Assembly: GCA_950071955.1 (NCBI GenBank)
Contig: CATMOC010000145.1
Location: 1-8,276, forward strand
Origin: an uncultured Mesorhizobium sp.
GTDB lineage: Bacteria; Pseudomonadota; Alphaproteobacteria; Rhizobiales; Rhizobiaceae
Length of the DNA: 8,276 nucleotides
Direction of reading: 5' to 3'
Shown: piece after piece, positions 1-5,595 of the stretch
Position numbering within the stretch: the first letter of the stretch is position 1
Layout of the letters: each line of letters begins with the position of its first letter
Position numbers and translations under genes: made by a program
The notes under the pieces: generated by a model
Told to the model about the DNA's origin: nothing
Seen by the model: the letters and a program-made list of their open reading frames with translations, nothing else
Database searches by the model: none

Positions 1-2
1 CC

Positions 3-359
3 ATCCGCTACTTCGACGATTTCGTCAAACCCGCCAAGACCTTCCGCGCGCCCGACGCGGAGGAGGCGGCGGCACTCGATGCGCTGTCGCGGAGGCTCGC
101 CGCATTGCCGGCCGACGCGGACGGCGAGACGATACAGAACGCCGCTCTCGACGTGGCGCGCGGGATCGAACGCTACCAGGATCATTCGAAGAAGAGCCCG
201 ACCGGCGGGCCCGGCGTGTCCGTCGCCTTCTTCCAGATGATCTACCAGGTGCTGCTCGGCCAGGAACGCGGTCCGCGCTTCGGCTCGTTCGCGGCGCTCT
301 ATGGCATTGCCGAGACCCGTGCCCTGATCCGGGAGCGGCTCGCCTCGGTGGCCGCCTAA
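3..359 (+). CDS. lysK: Lysine--tRNA ligase, class I type, C-terminal part (5' end outside window)
   Basis: This is the last 118 codons of a gene entering from the left edge; the frame opens at base 3 and ends at TAA 357-359. The protein would charge tRNA-Lys with lysine in the cytoplasm. The C-terminus reads [15 protein letters not shown] near the start and ends [20 protein letters not shown] followed by a short basic helix. I recognise this as the C-terminal anticodon-binding region of class I (archaeal-type) LysRS, the form used by many alphaproteobacteria instead of the class II enzyme. The catalytic HIGH and KMSKS motifs would lie outside the window, so activity cannot be judged. The gene runs tail to tail into the SNase-like gene and their stop codons overlap. 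The family call is from recognition of the conserved ending; the symbol could equally be given as lysS. Confidence 0.85.
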   Translation: MRYFDDFVKPAKTFRAPDAEEAAALDALSRRLAALPADADGETIQNAALDVARGIERYQDHSKKSPTGGPGVSVAFFQMIYQVLLGQERGPRFGSFAALYGIAETRALIRERLASVAA

Positions 360-1201
360 TAGAGTCCCTTGGGCTCGCGCAGAAACGGCTCGATCGCGGC
401 GGGTCGCGATACCGGCGTGCCGCTTTCCGGTTCGGCGGTCGCCTCGGCGGCTCCGTCCAAGGCGGGAACCGGTGGCAGGGGCTGGCCTTCCGCAACCGGC
501 TCGTCCGGTAGCCCGGTTCCGGGAAGCCTCTCGGGGCCTGGCCCGAATATGCCGCGCCGTTCGGCCAGCGCCTCGTTCTGCTGCTCGGCATAGGGACCGG
601 TACTGGAGACCTTGGCCCAGCCATTGGCCACCAGCCAGGCGCCAAGGTCCTGCGAGCCGAGCCGGCAGGCAACGGAAAGGCGCGCGGGTAGCTCTCCTTC
701 GGGGATGTCGCAATCAAGCGCGCGGCCGCGCAGGAATGATCGGAACGCGGTCCGGGCTGCCATACCGCAGGGCCAGTCGCCTTTGCTGCCGTGACAGGTG
801 TGCTCCGGCTCGACGATCTCGATGCCGGCGATCGCGATGACCATGCCTTCGGCTTCGAGCCGTCCGGCGGCCGTCGCCACCGGACCGAAGATCATGTTCC
901 TGCCCTCCTTCGCATCGGCGGTAGCGTTCGCCGTCGCCGGTGCCGCGGGCGCGGCTGGCCCGATGTCGCTCAACGGCGCGCGAGGATCGGTGCGCCGCAG
1001 CTCGCCACCGCCGATCTGCGGCGGAGCGATGAGGTCGGGGGCGATCTGGCGGACCGGGCGCGACGCGCCGCACTCCGCTTGGGCCAACTGGAAAGATTTC
1101 ACCTCCCGGTCAGGCGCCTCCCCTGCCGCCGCCAACGAGGCGGTGACGGCCATGAGGATTGTCGCAAGCAGTTTGCTCGGCACGTCTACTGGCTCGCCCA
1201 T
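356..1201 (-). CDS. Exported staphylococcal-nuclease-like (SNase/thermonuclease family) protein
   Basis: A 281-residue protein. Residues 8-26 look like a signal peptide (Lys, then [16 protein letters not shown]), so it is probably exported. Residues ~45-100 form a Pro/Ala-rich linker. Residues ~117-221 resemble the SNase fold: [16 protein letters not shown] in place of the usual RLxGIDxPE strand, then an ARTAF helix, [20 protein letters not shown] and NGWAKV, and GIFG at the domain end. Residues 222-281 are a Pro/Glu-rich tail. The Arg that normally opens the catalytic strand (Arg35 of S. aureus nuclease) appears to be Ala, so nuclease activity is doubtful. Four Cys (136, 145, 164, 179) could form disulfides outside the cytoplasm. 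The ATG at 1201 overlaps the upstream S24 gene by 16 bp. A GTG at 1183 is an alternative start that gives a neater signal peptide. Neither start has a strong ribosome binding site, which suggests translational coupling. Confidence 0.75.
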   Translation of the reverse strand: MGEPVDVPSKLLATILMAVTASLAAAGEAPDREVKSFQLAQAECGASRPVRQIAPDLIAPPQIGGGELRRTDPRAPLSDIGPAAPAAPATANATADAKEGRNMIFGPVATAAGRLEAEGMVIAIAGIEIVEPEHTCHGSKGDWPCGMAARTAFRSFLRGRALDCDIPEGELPARLSVACRLGSQDLGAWLVANGWAKVSSTGPYAEQQNEALAERRGIFGPGPERLPGTGLPDEPVAEGQPLPPVPALDGAAEATAEPESGTPVSRPAAIEPFLREPKGLY

Positions 1202-1851
1202 ACGATGCGCGCAATCCACTCGACTTCGCCTAGCGGCACGGTTCTGCGCGGGTGGTCGCGGTTGAGCGACAGGAGTTCGACGCTCCGGTTCGTCTGTCTC
1301 GCGAGTATCTTGGCCGTGACCTCTCCCGCAGTGGTCTTGACGACGACGCGGTCGCCCTTGCGGATGGTCGCCCCCGGCTCCACGATCAGGACGTCGCCGT
1401 CCCGGTAGAGCGGCAGCATGGAATCGCCCTGCACCCCGAGCGCAAAGGCGCCTTCGCTCGACCGCTCCGGGATCTCCACCAGGTCCCACCCCTGGCCGGC
1501 CGGAAACCCTGCATCGTCGAAGAAGCCGCCTGCCCCCGCCTGGGCGAAGCCTATCAGCGGCACGGTGGCGCGCTGCACCGGCAGCGGGCGATCTGGAACG
1601 GCTTTCGCGGGCTTCGCGCGCCCCGGCTCCACGAGTTCCATGAACTCGTCCAGGCTCGCGCCGGTCGCCTCCATGATCTTGGCGAGCGACTCGGTCGAGG
1701 GCCAACGCGGACGCCCGTCCGCCGAAAGCCTCTTGGACTTGTTGAACGCGGTCGAATCCAGTCCCGCCCGCTTCGCAAGACCGGAAGCAGACAGTGAATA
1801 GCGCTCGGCAAGCGCGTCGATCGCGGCCCAGACGCGTTCGTGCGACAGCAT
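1186..1851 (-). CDS. XRE/LexA-like transcriptional repressor with S24 self-cleavage domain
   Basis: A 221-residue protein with an N-terminal helix-turn-helix region (about residues 8-73; SASGLAKRAGLDSTAFNKSK is the HTH core) and a C-terminal S24 domain (about 95-220). Aligned by hand on E. coli LexA, the nucleophile is Ser144 in GDSMLPLYRDGD. The general-base Lys is Lys181 in VTAKIL, exactly 37 residues later as in LexA (Ser119/Lys156). The cleavage site falls at Ala105-Gly106 in IGFAQAGAGG. All self-cleavage residues are therefore present, so the protein is probably a repressor that inactivates itself after a signal such as RecA filament formation. It is unlikely to be the housekeeping LexA: the DNA-binding half is XRE-like and I saw no GAAC-N7-GAAC or GTTC-N7-GTTC box nearby. 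The ATG at 1851 follows a purine-rich GAGGGGG run at short spacing. The downstream SNase-like gene starts inside its last codons and is a likely co-regulated partner. No prophage genes are visible. Confidence 0.88.
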   Translation of the reverse strand: MLSHERVWAAIDALAERYSLSASGLAKRAGLDSTAFNKSKRLSADGRPRWPSTESLAKIMEATGASLDEFMELVEPGRAKPAKAVPDRPLPVQRATVPLIGFAQAGAGGFFDDAGFPAGQGWDLVEIPERSSEGAFALGVQGDSMLPLYRDGDVLIVEPGATIRKGDRVVVKTTAGEVTAKILARQTNRSVELLSLNRDHPRRTVPLGEVEWIARIVWASQ

Positions 1852-1869
1852 GGGCCCCCTCGGCTCAAC

Positions 1870-1883
1870 AGGAAAAAATACCT
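1870..1883 (-). promoter_or_regulatory. AT-rich -10-like/operator-like site before the S24 repressor
   Basis: Within the 82-bp gap ahead of the repressor lies an isolated A/T run, read on the minus strand as AGGTATTTTTTCCT, whose ends (AGG/CCT) are symmetric. TATTTT could act as a -10 hexamer, giving a transcript start about 17 bases before the ATG with the GAGGGGG motif inside the leader. I see no good -35 hexamer. Autoregulation by the S24 protein at this site is inference only. Confidence 0.2.
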
Positions 1884-1933
1884 TTCGGCGACTTCTAGCG
1901 TCCCGCTCCCGCCTTGTCCATACGGGTCCGGCG

Positions 1934-2557
1934 CTAAACGTCGGAGGTAAAGGGTCCGCGTCCGGTCGACAAGGCCCGATCCAGCATGTCGAGCCGATCC
2001 TGGCCCCAGTAGGGCTCTCCGTTGAGGACGAAGGACGGCACTCCCGTAGCATCGCAGGCGATGGCGTCCTCGGTATTCCTGGTCCTTATCGCCGCGATCT
2101 CCGGCGACTTTGCCCGCTCGATCACCACTTTCGGATCGAAGCCCGCCTCGGCCAGCAGCGGCGACAACGTGTCTTCCTCGGCAATGTTCTTCTCTTCCGC
2201 CCAGACCGACGCGAAGACGCGCCCCATGTAGTCCATGGGATCGCCGCCATCGGCCAGGATCGCGCATATCGTGTGGTCGGCAAGAGCCGGATTGGTCGGG
2301 AAATGCTTCGGCCTGAGGTTCAGTTTCTTGCCGCGCATCTCCGCATAGCGCTGCAACTCGATGAGACGGTAGCGCTGGCGCACCGCCGGCCGGTCGGCGA
2401 GCCCGACCTGTCCGGAGACCTTGAACATCTCGCCGAGGTTGACGGGGCGCACGGCGAGCGTCGCTTCATGTCGCGCCGCGATCTCGCGCGCCGCGTCATG
2501 CCCGAGATAGGTCCAGGGCGATACGCAAGTGAGAAAGTAGTCGATGGTGACGGGCAT
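1934..2557 (-). CDS. 2-hydroxychromene-2-carboxylate isomerase / DsbA-family (GST kappa-like) protein
   Basis: A 207-residue cytosolic thioredoxin-fold protein of the HCCA isomerase/GST-kappa group. These enzymes use glutathione; the founding member isomerises 2-hydroxychromene-2-carboxylate in naphthalene breakdown, but many bacterial members have unknown substrates. Visible family marks are the N-terminal strand and SPW motif (VTIDYFLTCVSPWTYLG, with Ser13 in the position of the catalytic Ser), a helical insert at about 40-150 containing the RP..FP stretch, and a cis-Pro loop GVPSFVLNGEPYWGQDRLDM at 172-191. Length is normal for the family. The ATG at 2557 lies 6 bp beyond the toxin stop codon. 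Its likely ribosome binding site (GAGGAA) lies inside the last codons of the toxin gene, 10 bases upstream, so it may be co-translated with the toxin-antitoxin pair. No other aromatic-degradation genes are nearby, so the substrate is unknown. Confidence 0.85.
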   Translation of the reverse strand: MPVTIDYFLTCVSPWTYLGHDAAREIAARHEATLAVRPVNLGEMFKVSGQVGLADRPAVRQRYRLIELQRYAEMRGKKLNLRPKHFPTNPALADHTICAILADGGDPMDYMGRVFASVWAEEKNIAEEDTLSPLLAEAGFDPKVVIERAKSPEIAAIRTRNTEDAIACDATGVPSFVLNGEPYWGQDRLDMLDRALSTGRGPFTSDV

Positions 2558-2563
2558 GGATTA

Positions 2564-2872
2564 TCATTTCCTCGGGAAGAGTTCGGGGTCGGTCAGGTCG
2601 CGAGCGCCGTGTAGCACGCGGACGACCTGCAGTTCGTTCAGCTTGATGCGATAGAAGACGATATGCGGAGGGATGGACATCTTCCTAAGATCACGCAAGC
2701 CCGCCGCGTGGAAATCGGAACCGAGGAAAGGCCTTTCGGCGAGACGCCCTATCACGGCGATGATCCTTTCGAGCACCCTGTCCGCCGCGCTCCGATCATT
2801 AGCCCCGATGTACTCGTGGATGTCCTCGATATCCTTTTTCGCCAAGGGCGAAATGAAGACATCAAGAACCAA
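2564..2872 (-). CDS. parE: RelE/ParE-family type II toxin
   Basis: A 102-residue protein with the ParE/RelE pattern: an N-terminal strand (DVFISPLAKKDIEDIHEYI), a central helix pair (RVLERIIAVIGRLAERPFLG), then the basic strand region LRDLRKM, IVFYRIK and a VVRVLHGARDL end (residues 83-93), which is strongly typical of ParE. ParE toxins act on DNA gyrase, while RelE relatives cut ribosome-bound mRNA. The RVLHGARD ending favours the ParE branch, but the target is not proven by sequence. The start must be TTG at 2872: an in-frame stop lies at 2882-2884 and no ATG or GTG comes between. A GAGGA motif sits 6 bases before the TTG. The start overlaps the antitoxin by 11 bp, so translation of the two is coupled. 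The weak start codon would keep toxin below antitoxin. Confidence 0.88.
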   Translation of the reverse strand: MVLDVFISPLAKKDIEDIHEYIGANDRSAADRVLERIIAVIGRLAERPFLGSDFHAAGLRDLRKMSIPPHIVFYRIKLNELQVVRVLHGARDLTDPELFPRK

Positions 2873-3068
2873 GTCTCTTCCTCAATCCTGCAAACACCAC
2901 ATCGCCCGGGATACCCTCTCCGGCGTCGAGTTGGCGTAGTCCCGCCCTCAGGTCGTCACGAAGCGCGAGATAACGGTCAATGTAATGAAGAAGATCATCC
3001 CCAAGCTTCTCGCGAAGCTCTTCGGGAAGCTGTTCGGCGGCCTTCACGGCTCTCTCGAGCTTGGTCAT
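2862..3068 (-). CDS. parD: ParD-like antitoxin of the ParDE-type module
   Basis: A 68-residue acidic protein directly upstream of, and overlapping, the ParE-family toxin; this order and overlap are the main reason for the call. The N-terminal part (MTKLERAVKAAEQLPEELRE) matches a common short antitoxin style that binds toxin through a helix. The second half (LRDDLRAGLRQLDAGEGI, then GDVVFAGLRKRL) resembles the C-terminal toxin-binding tail of ParD. I do not see a clear N-terminal ribbon-helix-helix or MraZ/AbrB DNA-binding domain, so self-regulation of the operon is uncertain. An AGGAG motif at 3079-3083 lies 10 bases before ATG 3068 and 4 bases before ATG 3074; the second start would add only Met-Leu, and the choice is open. 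Confidence 0.75.
   Translation of the reverse strand: MTKLERAVKAAEQLPEELREKLGDDLLHYIDRYLALRDDLRAGLRQLDAGEGIPGDVVFAGLRKRLGS
2879..2883 (-). promoter_or_regulatory. Ribosome binding site that fixes the TTG start of the toxin
   Basis: GAGGA on the minus strand, 6 bases before TTG 2872 and inside the end of the antitoxin gene. Because the toxin frame is closed by a stop overlapping this motif (2882-2884), the TTG is the only plausible initiation codon. Confidence 0.7.
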
Positions 3069-3090
3069 GAGCATTCGTCTCCTGCGGCGA

Positions 3091-3118
3091 AGATTAGCAG
3101 GCGCGGCGCGCCGGGCAA
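3091..3118 (-). promoter_or_regulatory. Possible promoter of the toxin-antitoxin module
   Basis: In the gap between the thioesterase stop and the antitoxin start, the minus strand carries TTGCCC (3113-3118), a 16-base spacer and TGC-TAATCT (hexamer at 3091-3096), an extended -10-like arrangement. The spacer contains the 8-bp palindrome GGCGCGCC (3105-3112), which could be an operator. Matches to consensus are modest and GC-rich palindromes are common by chance here. Confidence 0.2.
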
Positions 3119-3147
3119 AGGCCAATCGCGCTATGTGAACGTTCGCG

Positions 3148-3690
3148 TCAGGACCCCTTCGCCAGTTTCCGCAGCCCGGTATGCGAGGCCATGAATATCC
3201 GCTCCTCTTCGCTCGGCGGGCGCGGCTCGATCACCTGTCCGAGGGTGCGGACGATCTCTTCGATCGGTACGAAACGGCGGTTGCGGAAGTCGTAGACGCC
3301 GGCGGTGGTCATCACCAGCGCCGCCGTCTGGCCATCCTCCAGCACGAAGCGATGTCGGCCGATGACCTGCGTGTCCTCCCATGTCTCGACCGTGGAGACG
3401 ACCTCGAACCTCTTCCACAGCCGTATCTCGCGAACGTAGACGGTCTGCAGCCCGCCCATCATCGGCGCCCAGCCGTTCTTGCGCGCCAGCCCGAGCAGTC
3501 CGGCGCGCAGGAAGATGTCGATACGCCCGACATCTGCCATCATCATGTAACGGGCATTGTTGAGATGAAAATTGGAATCGATGTCGGTCGGCAGGCAACG
3601 GAAGGTCAGCCTGCTTTCCTCGCCCATGCGGTAGGTCCCGCGCGAGCTCGCGGTAATAACCATGCGTGCCAGTCGCGCCCAGACATACAT
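3148..3690 (-). CDS. Acyl-CoA thioesterase-like protein (hotdog fold, 4HBT family)
   Basis: A 180-residue protein of the hotdog-fold thioesterase type, which hydrolyses acyl-CoA or related thioesters in the cytoplasm. Its key segment is LPTDIDSNFHLNNARYMMMA (residues 33-52). The D.D.N.H.NN.RY pattern at the start of the long hotdog helix is characteristic, with an acidic residue (Asp36 or Asp38) in the position of the usual catalytic Asp/Glu. Downstream strands are seen at YVREIRLWKRFEVVSTVETW (85-104) and ALVMTTAGVYDF (124-135). The ATG at 3690 is preceded by GGAG at 6-base spacing. Upstream, the double-hairpin repeat separates it from the recR fusion. The substrate cannot be read from the sequence. 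A lipid role would agree with the FadB-like tail that ends just upstream, but that is inference. Confidence 0.82.
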   Translation of the reverse strand: MYVWARLARMVITASSRGTYRMGEESRLTFRCLPTDIDSNFHLNNARYMMMADVGRIDIFLRAGLLGLARKNGWAPMMGGLQTVYVREIRLWKRFEVVSTVETWEDTQVIGRHRFVLEDGQTAALVMTTAGVYDFRNRRFVPIEEIVRTLGQVIEPRPPSEEERIFMASHTGLRKLAKGS

Positions 3691-3707
3691 GATCGGCTCC
3701 GGCTGTT

Positions 3708-3733
3708 CCTTCTCCCCGTTCACGGGGAGAAGG
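3708..3733. repeat. Left hairpin of the element
   Basis: Perfect 12-bp arms, CCTTCTCCCCGT and ACGGGGAGAAGG, around TC (in practice an 11-bp stem with a TTCA loop). It ends 18 bases before the thioesterase start codon on the minus strand, so in RNA it would form in the 5' leader close to the ribosome binding site (GGAG at 3697-3700). Confidence 0.85.
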
Positions 3734-3805
3734 TGGCCCGTAGGCCGGATGAGGGGCGGTACGAACCCGGGAGGGTGGGCACTGCCCCTCAACTGCTTGC
3801 CGGCA

Positions 3806-3831
3806 TCCTCTCCCCGTGAACGGGGAGAGGA
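3806..3831. repeat. Right hairpin of the element
   Basis: Arms TCCTCTCCCCGT and ACGGGGAGAGGA, 12 bp each around GA; the inverse orientation of the left hairpin. It begins 11 bases past the stop codon of the recR fusion on the minus strand, a position suited to a terminator-like or 3'-end-protecting stem, although no U run follows. Confidence 0.85.
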
Positions 3832-3842
3832 AAGCCAACCTT

Positions 3843-3986
3843 TTACGCCGCCTTCTTCATCGCCTTGTAGGGATCGAAGCGGCCGTAGAAGGTCTGGCCC
3901 TTGTCGGCCATCTCGACCAGCAGCTTCGGCGCCTTGTACTGCGCGCCGTACTTCTTCTGGAGTTTCTTGGCCAGCGCCACGCACTC
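3843..3986 (-). other. Captured 3' end resembling fadB (3-hydroxyacyl-CoA dehydrogenase tail)
   Basis: These 47 codons plus stop encode a segment with the pattern [11 protein letters not shown](6)-P-KLL-(2)[13 protein letters not shown] and a Lys/Ala end. This is the family-typical last helix and terminus of large bifunctional fatty-oxidation proteins in alphaproteobacteria. Those proteins are ~700 residues, so only the final ~7% is present and none of the hydratase or Rossmann parts can be seen. The frame is intact, with no stop or frameshift at the join (about 3987-4004). The assignment rests on recognition of the motif; a protein search of these residues alone would settle it. Confidence 0.65.
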
Positions 3987-4493
3987 CTTCACGCCCATGC
4001 CCTCGAGCTGGTCGGTGATGTAGTGCGCGGTCGTCTGGCCTTCGACGGTGGCATTGACGGCAAGGATCAACTCGCTCACGCCCCCCGCCGCTATCCGGTT
4101 GACGAGGCCTCGAATGTTGAGGTCGTCCGGACCGATGCCGTCGAGCGGCGAGAGCGTGCCGCCGAGCACGTGGTAGCGCGCGTTCATAGCGCCGGCCCGT
4201 TCCAGCGCCCAGAGATCCGAGACGTCCTCGACCACGATGATGGTCGTGTCGTCGCGGCGCGGGTCGGTGCACATCGTGCAGGGATCGCTCGTGTCGACGT
4301 TGCCGCAGGTCGAGCAGATGCGAACCTTCTCGACAGCCTCGCCCATGGCGACCGCAAGCGGCTCCATCAGCTGCTCTTTCTTCTTGATGAGATGCAGCGC
4401 CGCGCGGCGGGCCGAGCGCGGCCCGAGCCCCGGCACCTTGGCAAGCAGCTGGATCAGGCGTTCGATCTCGGGGCCGGCGATTCGTTTCGACAT
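3843..4493 (-). CDS. recR: RecR recombination-mediator protein with its C-terminus replaced by a FadB-like tail
   Basis: A 216-residue frame. Residues 1-169 are canonical RecR, the ring-forming partner of RecF/RecO that loads RecA at gaps. They show the helix-hairpin-helix [20 protein letters not shown] (17-36), a zinc finger with Cys60, Cys63, Cys72 and Cys75, and a Toprim domain from [18 protein letters not shown] (84-101) to [20 protein letters not shown]. RecR should then continue about 30 residues (V-T-R-L-A-H-G-V-P-x-G-G-E-L-.-Y-.-D-.-.-T-L). Here that is absent. Residues 170-216 instead read [47 protein letters not shown], which I recognise as the C-terminal end of a 3-hydroxyacyl-CoA dehydrogenase (FadB-type). 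The usual upstream partners dnaX and ybaB are also missing. The product probably lacks full RecR function; a complete recR may exist elsewhere. Confidence 0.82.
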   Translation of the reverse strand: MSKRIAGPEIERLIQLLAKVPGLGPRSARRAALHLIKKKEQLMEPLAVAMGEAVEKVRICSTCGNVDTSDPCTMCTDPRRDDTTIIVVEDVSDLWALERAGAMNARYHVLGGTLSPLDGIGPDDLNIRGLVNRIAAGGVSELILAVNATVEGQTTAHYITDQLEGMGVKECVALAKKLQKKYGAQYKAPKLLVEMADKGQTFYGRFDPYKAMKKAA

Positions 4494-4539
4494 GTCGCCT
4501 GTCTAGCGCAAAACAATGGCGAATGAACCGGCGCCGATG

Positions 4540-5595
4540 CTACTCGGCCGCCGCCTTCCGCTCGCCGACCGCCTTTCTGACCTCCGGCGCCACCCGGGTT
4601 CCGAACAGCTCGATCGCCTTCATCAGCTTCGCATGCGGCATGACGCCGATGGCCATCTGGATCAGGAAGCGCGTGTTGCCGAAGATCTCGTGGTTGGCGA
4701 GGATCTTGTCGGTGACTTCCGCCGGGCTGCCGACGAAGAGCGCGCCCTTCGGTCTGATCGAGGCGTCGAACTCGCGCCGGCCGCTCGGACCCCAGCCGCG
4801 CTCGCGCCCGATGCGGTTCATGACTTCCGTGACGGGCGGGTAGAAGGTGTCCGCCGCCTCCTGCGTGGTCTCGCCCACGAAGCCGTGCACGTTGATGCTG
4901 GTCGCGAGCTTGTCCGGGTCGTGGCCGAACTGCCGCGCCGCCTTGCGGTAGATGTCGAAGAAGGGCGCGAAGCGTGCCGGTTCGCCGCCGATGATCGCAA
5001 GCGCCAGCGGCAGCCCGTACATGCCCGCACGCGCCGCCGACTGCGGGGTTCCGCCGATCGCGATCCAAAGCGGCAGCGGGTCCTGGACGGGGCGCGGATA
5101 GACGCCGCGCGCTTCGATCCTGGGCGTGTGCTTGCCGCCGGGCCAGGTGATCTTCTCGCCTTCGCGCAGCTTGATCAGGAGCTCGAGTTTCTCGGCGAAG
5201 AGGGTGTCGTAGTCTTCCAGTTCATAGCCGAACAGCGGGAAGGATTCGATGAAGGAGCCGCGGCCGGCCATGATCTCGGCACGGCCATGCGAGATGAGGT
5301 CGATCGTCGCATATTGCTGGAAGACGCGGACGGGATCCTCGGAGGAAAGGACGGTGACCGCGCTCGAAAGCCGAATGTCCTTTGTCCGCGCCGCGGCCGC
5401 CGCGAGCACTGTCGCGGGCGAGGAGACGGCGTAGTCCGGGCGATGGTGTTCGCCGAGCGCGAAGACGTCGAGCCCGAGCTGGTCGGCGAGTTCGATCTCC
5501 TCGAGCAGGTTCTTGAGACGCTGTTCCGCGCCCGCCGTCTCGCCGGATACCGGATCGATGCCGACATCGGCGAACGTGTAGAGACCGAGTTCCAT
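4540..5595 (-). CDS. LLM-class (luciferase-like) flavin-dependent oxidoreductase
   Basis: A 351-residue protein of the bacterial-luciferase-like TIM-barrel superfamily, which uses reduced FMN or F420 to oxidise small organic substrates. Visible marks are the first strand [15 protein letters not shown], the [20 protein letters not shown] segment (37-56) with Glu49-His50-His51, the [20 protein letters not shown] stretch (77-96), [19 protein letters not shown] (106-124) for flavin and phosphate contacts, [18 protein letters not shown] (174-191), and a closing [23 protein letters not shown] helix. This close pattern is that of the large family of unassigned luciferase-like monooxygenases; the substrate is unknown. 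The ATG at 5595 has GGAG 8 bases upstream and begins exactly at the first barrel strand, so I prefer it over in-frame starts further out. It ends 46 bp before the recR start and could be the first gene of that transcript. Confidence 0.88.
   Translation of the reverse strand: MELGLYTFADVGIDPVSGETAGAEQRLKNLLEEIELADQLGLDVFALGEHHRPDYAVSSPATVLAAAAARTKDIRLSSAVTVLSSEDPVRVFQQYATIDLISHGRAEIMAGRGSFIESFPLFGYELEDYDTLFAEKLELLIKLREGEKITWPGGKHTPRIEARGVYPRPVQDPLPLWIAIGGTPQSAARAGMYGLPLALAIIGGEPARFAPFFDIYRKAARQFGHDPDKLATSINVHGFVGETTQEAADTFYPPVTEVMNRIGRERGWGPSGRREFDASIRPKGALFVGSPAEVTDKILANHEIFGNTRFLIQMAIGVMPHAKLMKAIELFGTRVAPEVRKAVGERKAAAE

Larger units (their letters stand above)
3706..3831. repeat. Rhizobial-type intergenic palindromic element with two inverted hairpins
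   Basis: About 124 bp bounded by two near-perfect hairpins in opposite orientation (loops TTCA and TGAA). Next to each hairpin, and inverted, lie similar stretches: GGATGAGGGGC at about 3756-3766 on the plus strand, and AGTTGAGGGGCA on the minus strand near 3783-3796. The whole unit is therefore a degenerate inverted repeat, like a miniature mobile element. Units beginning CTTCTCCCCGT..ACGGGGAGAAG followed by GTGGCCCG and GGATGAGGGG are a familiar dispersed intergenic repeat in Rhizobiales genomes, in the manner of RIME elements; exact family naming needs a search. It fills the gap between the recR fusion stop and the thioesterase start, and may terminate or attenuate transcription or stabilise mRNA ends. 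Confidence 0.75.

Noticed and set aside
1631..1649. Perfect 8-bp palindrome ACGAGTTC-CAT-GAACTCGT inside the S24 gene
   Set aside because: It encodes Asp-Glu-Phe-Met-Glu-Leu-Val in frame, and about one such palindrome is expected by chance in 8 kb when short spacers are allowed.
1202..1705. In-frame upstream extension of the SNase-like gene to 449 codons
   Set aside because: The extra sequence is the out-of-frame reading of the S24 repressor; the signal peptide marks the true start near 1201 or 1183.
1852..1933. Alphaproteobacterial SOS box (GAAC-N7-GAAC or GTTC-N7-GTTC) for the LexA-like gene
   Set aside because: Looked for by eye here and across the window; only near misses such as GTTC-N9-GTTC were seen, so no SOS box is claimed.
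1850..2614. 254-codon plus-strand frame opposite the isomerase gene
   Set aside because: Antisense shadow with no recognisable domain; the minus-strand protein is family-typical.
3706..3831. Possible CRISPR repeat pair from the two CTCTCCCCGT hairpins
   Set aside because: Only two copies, in opposite orientation, with related rather than unique sequence between them.
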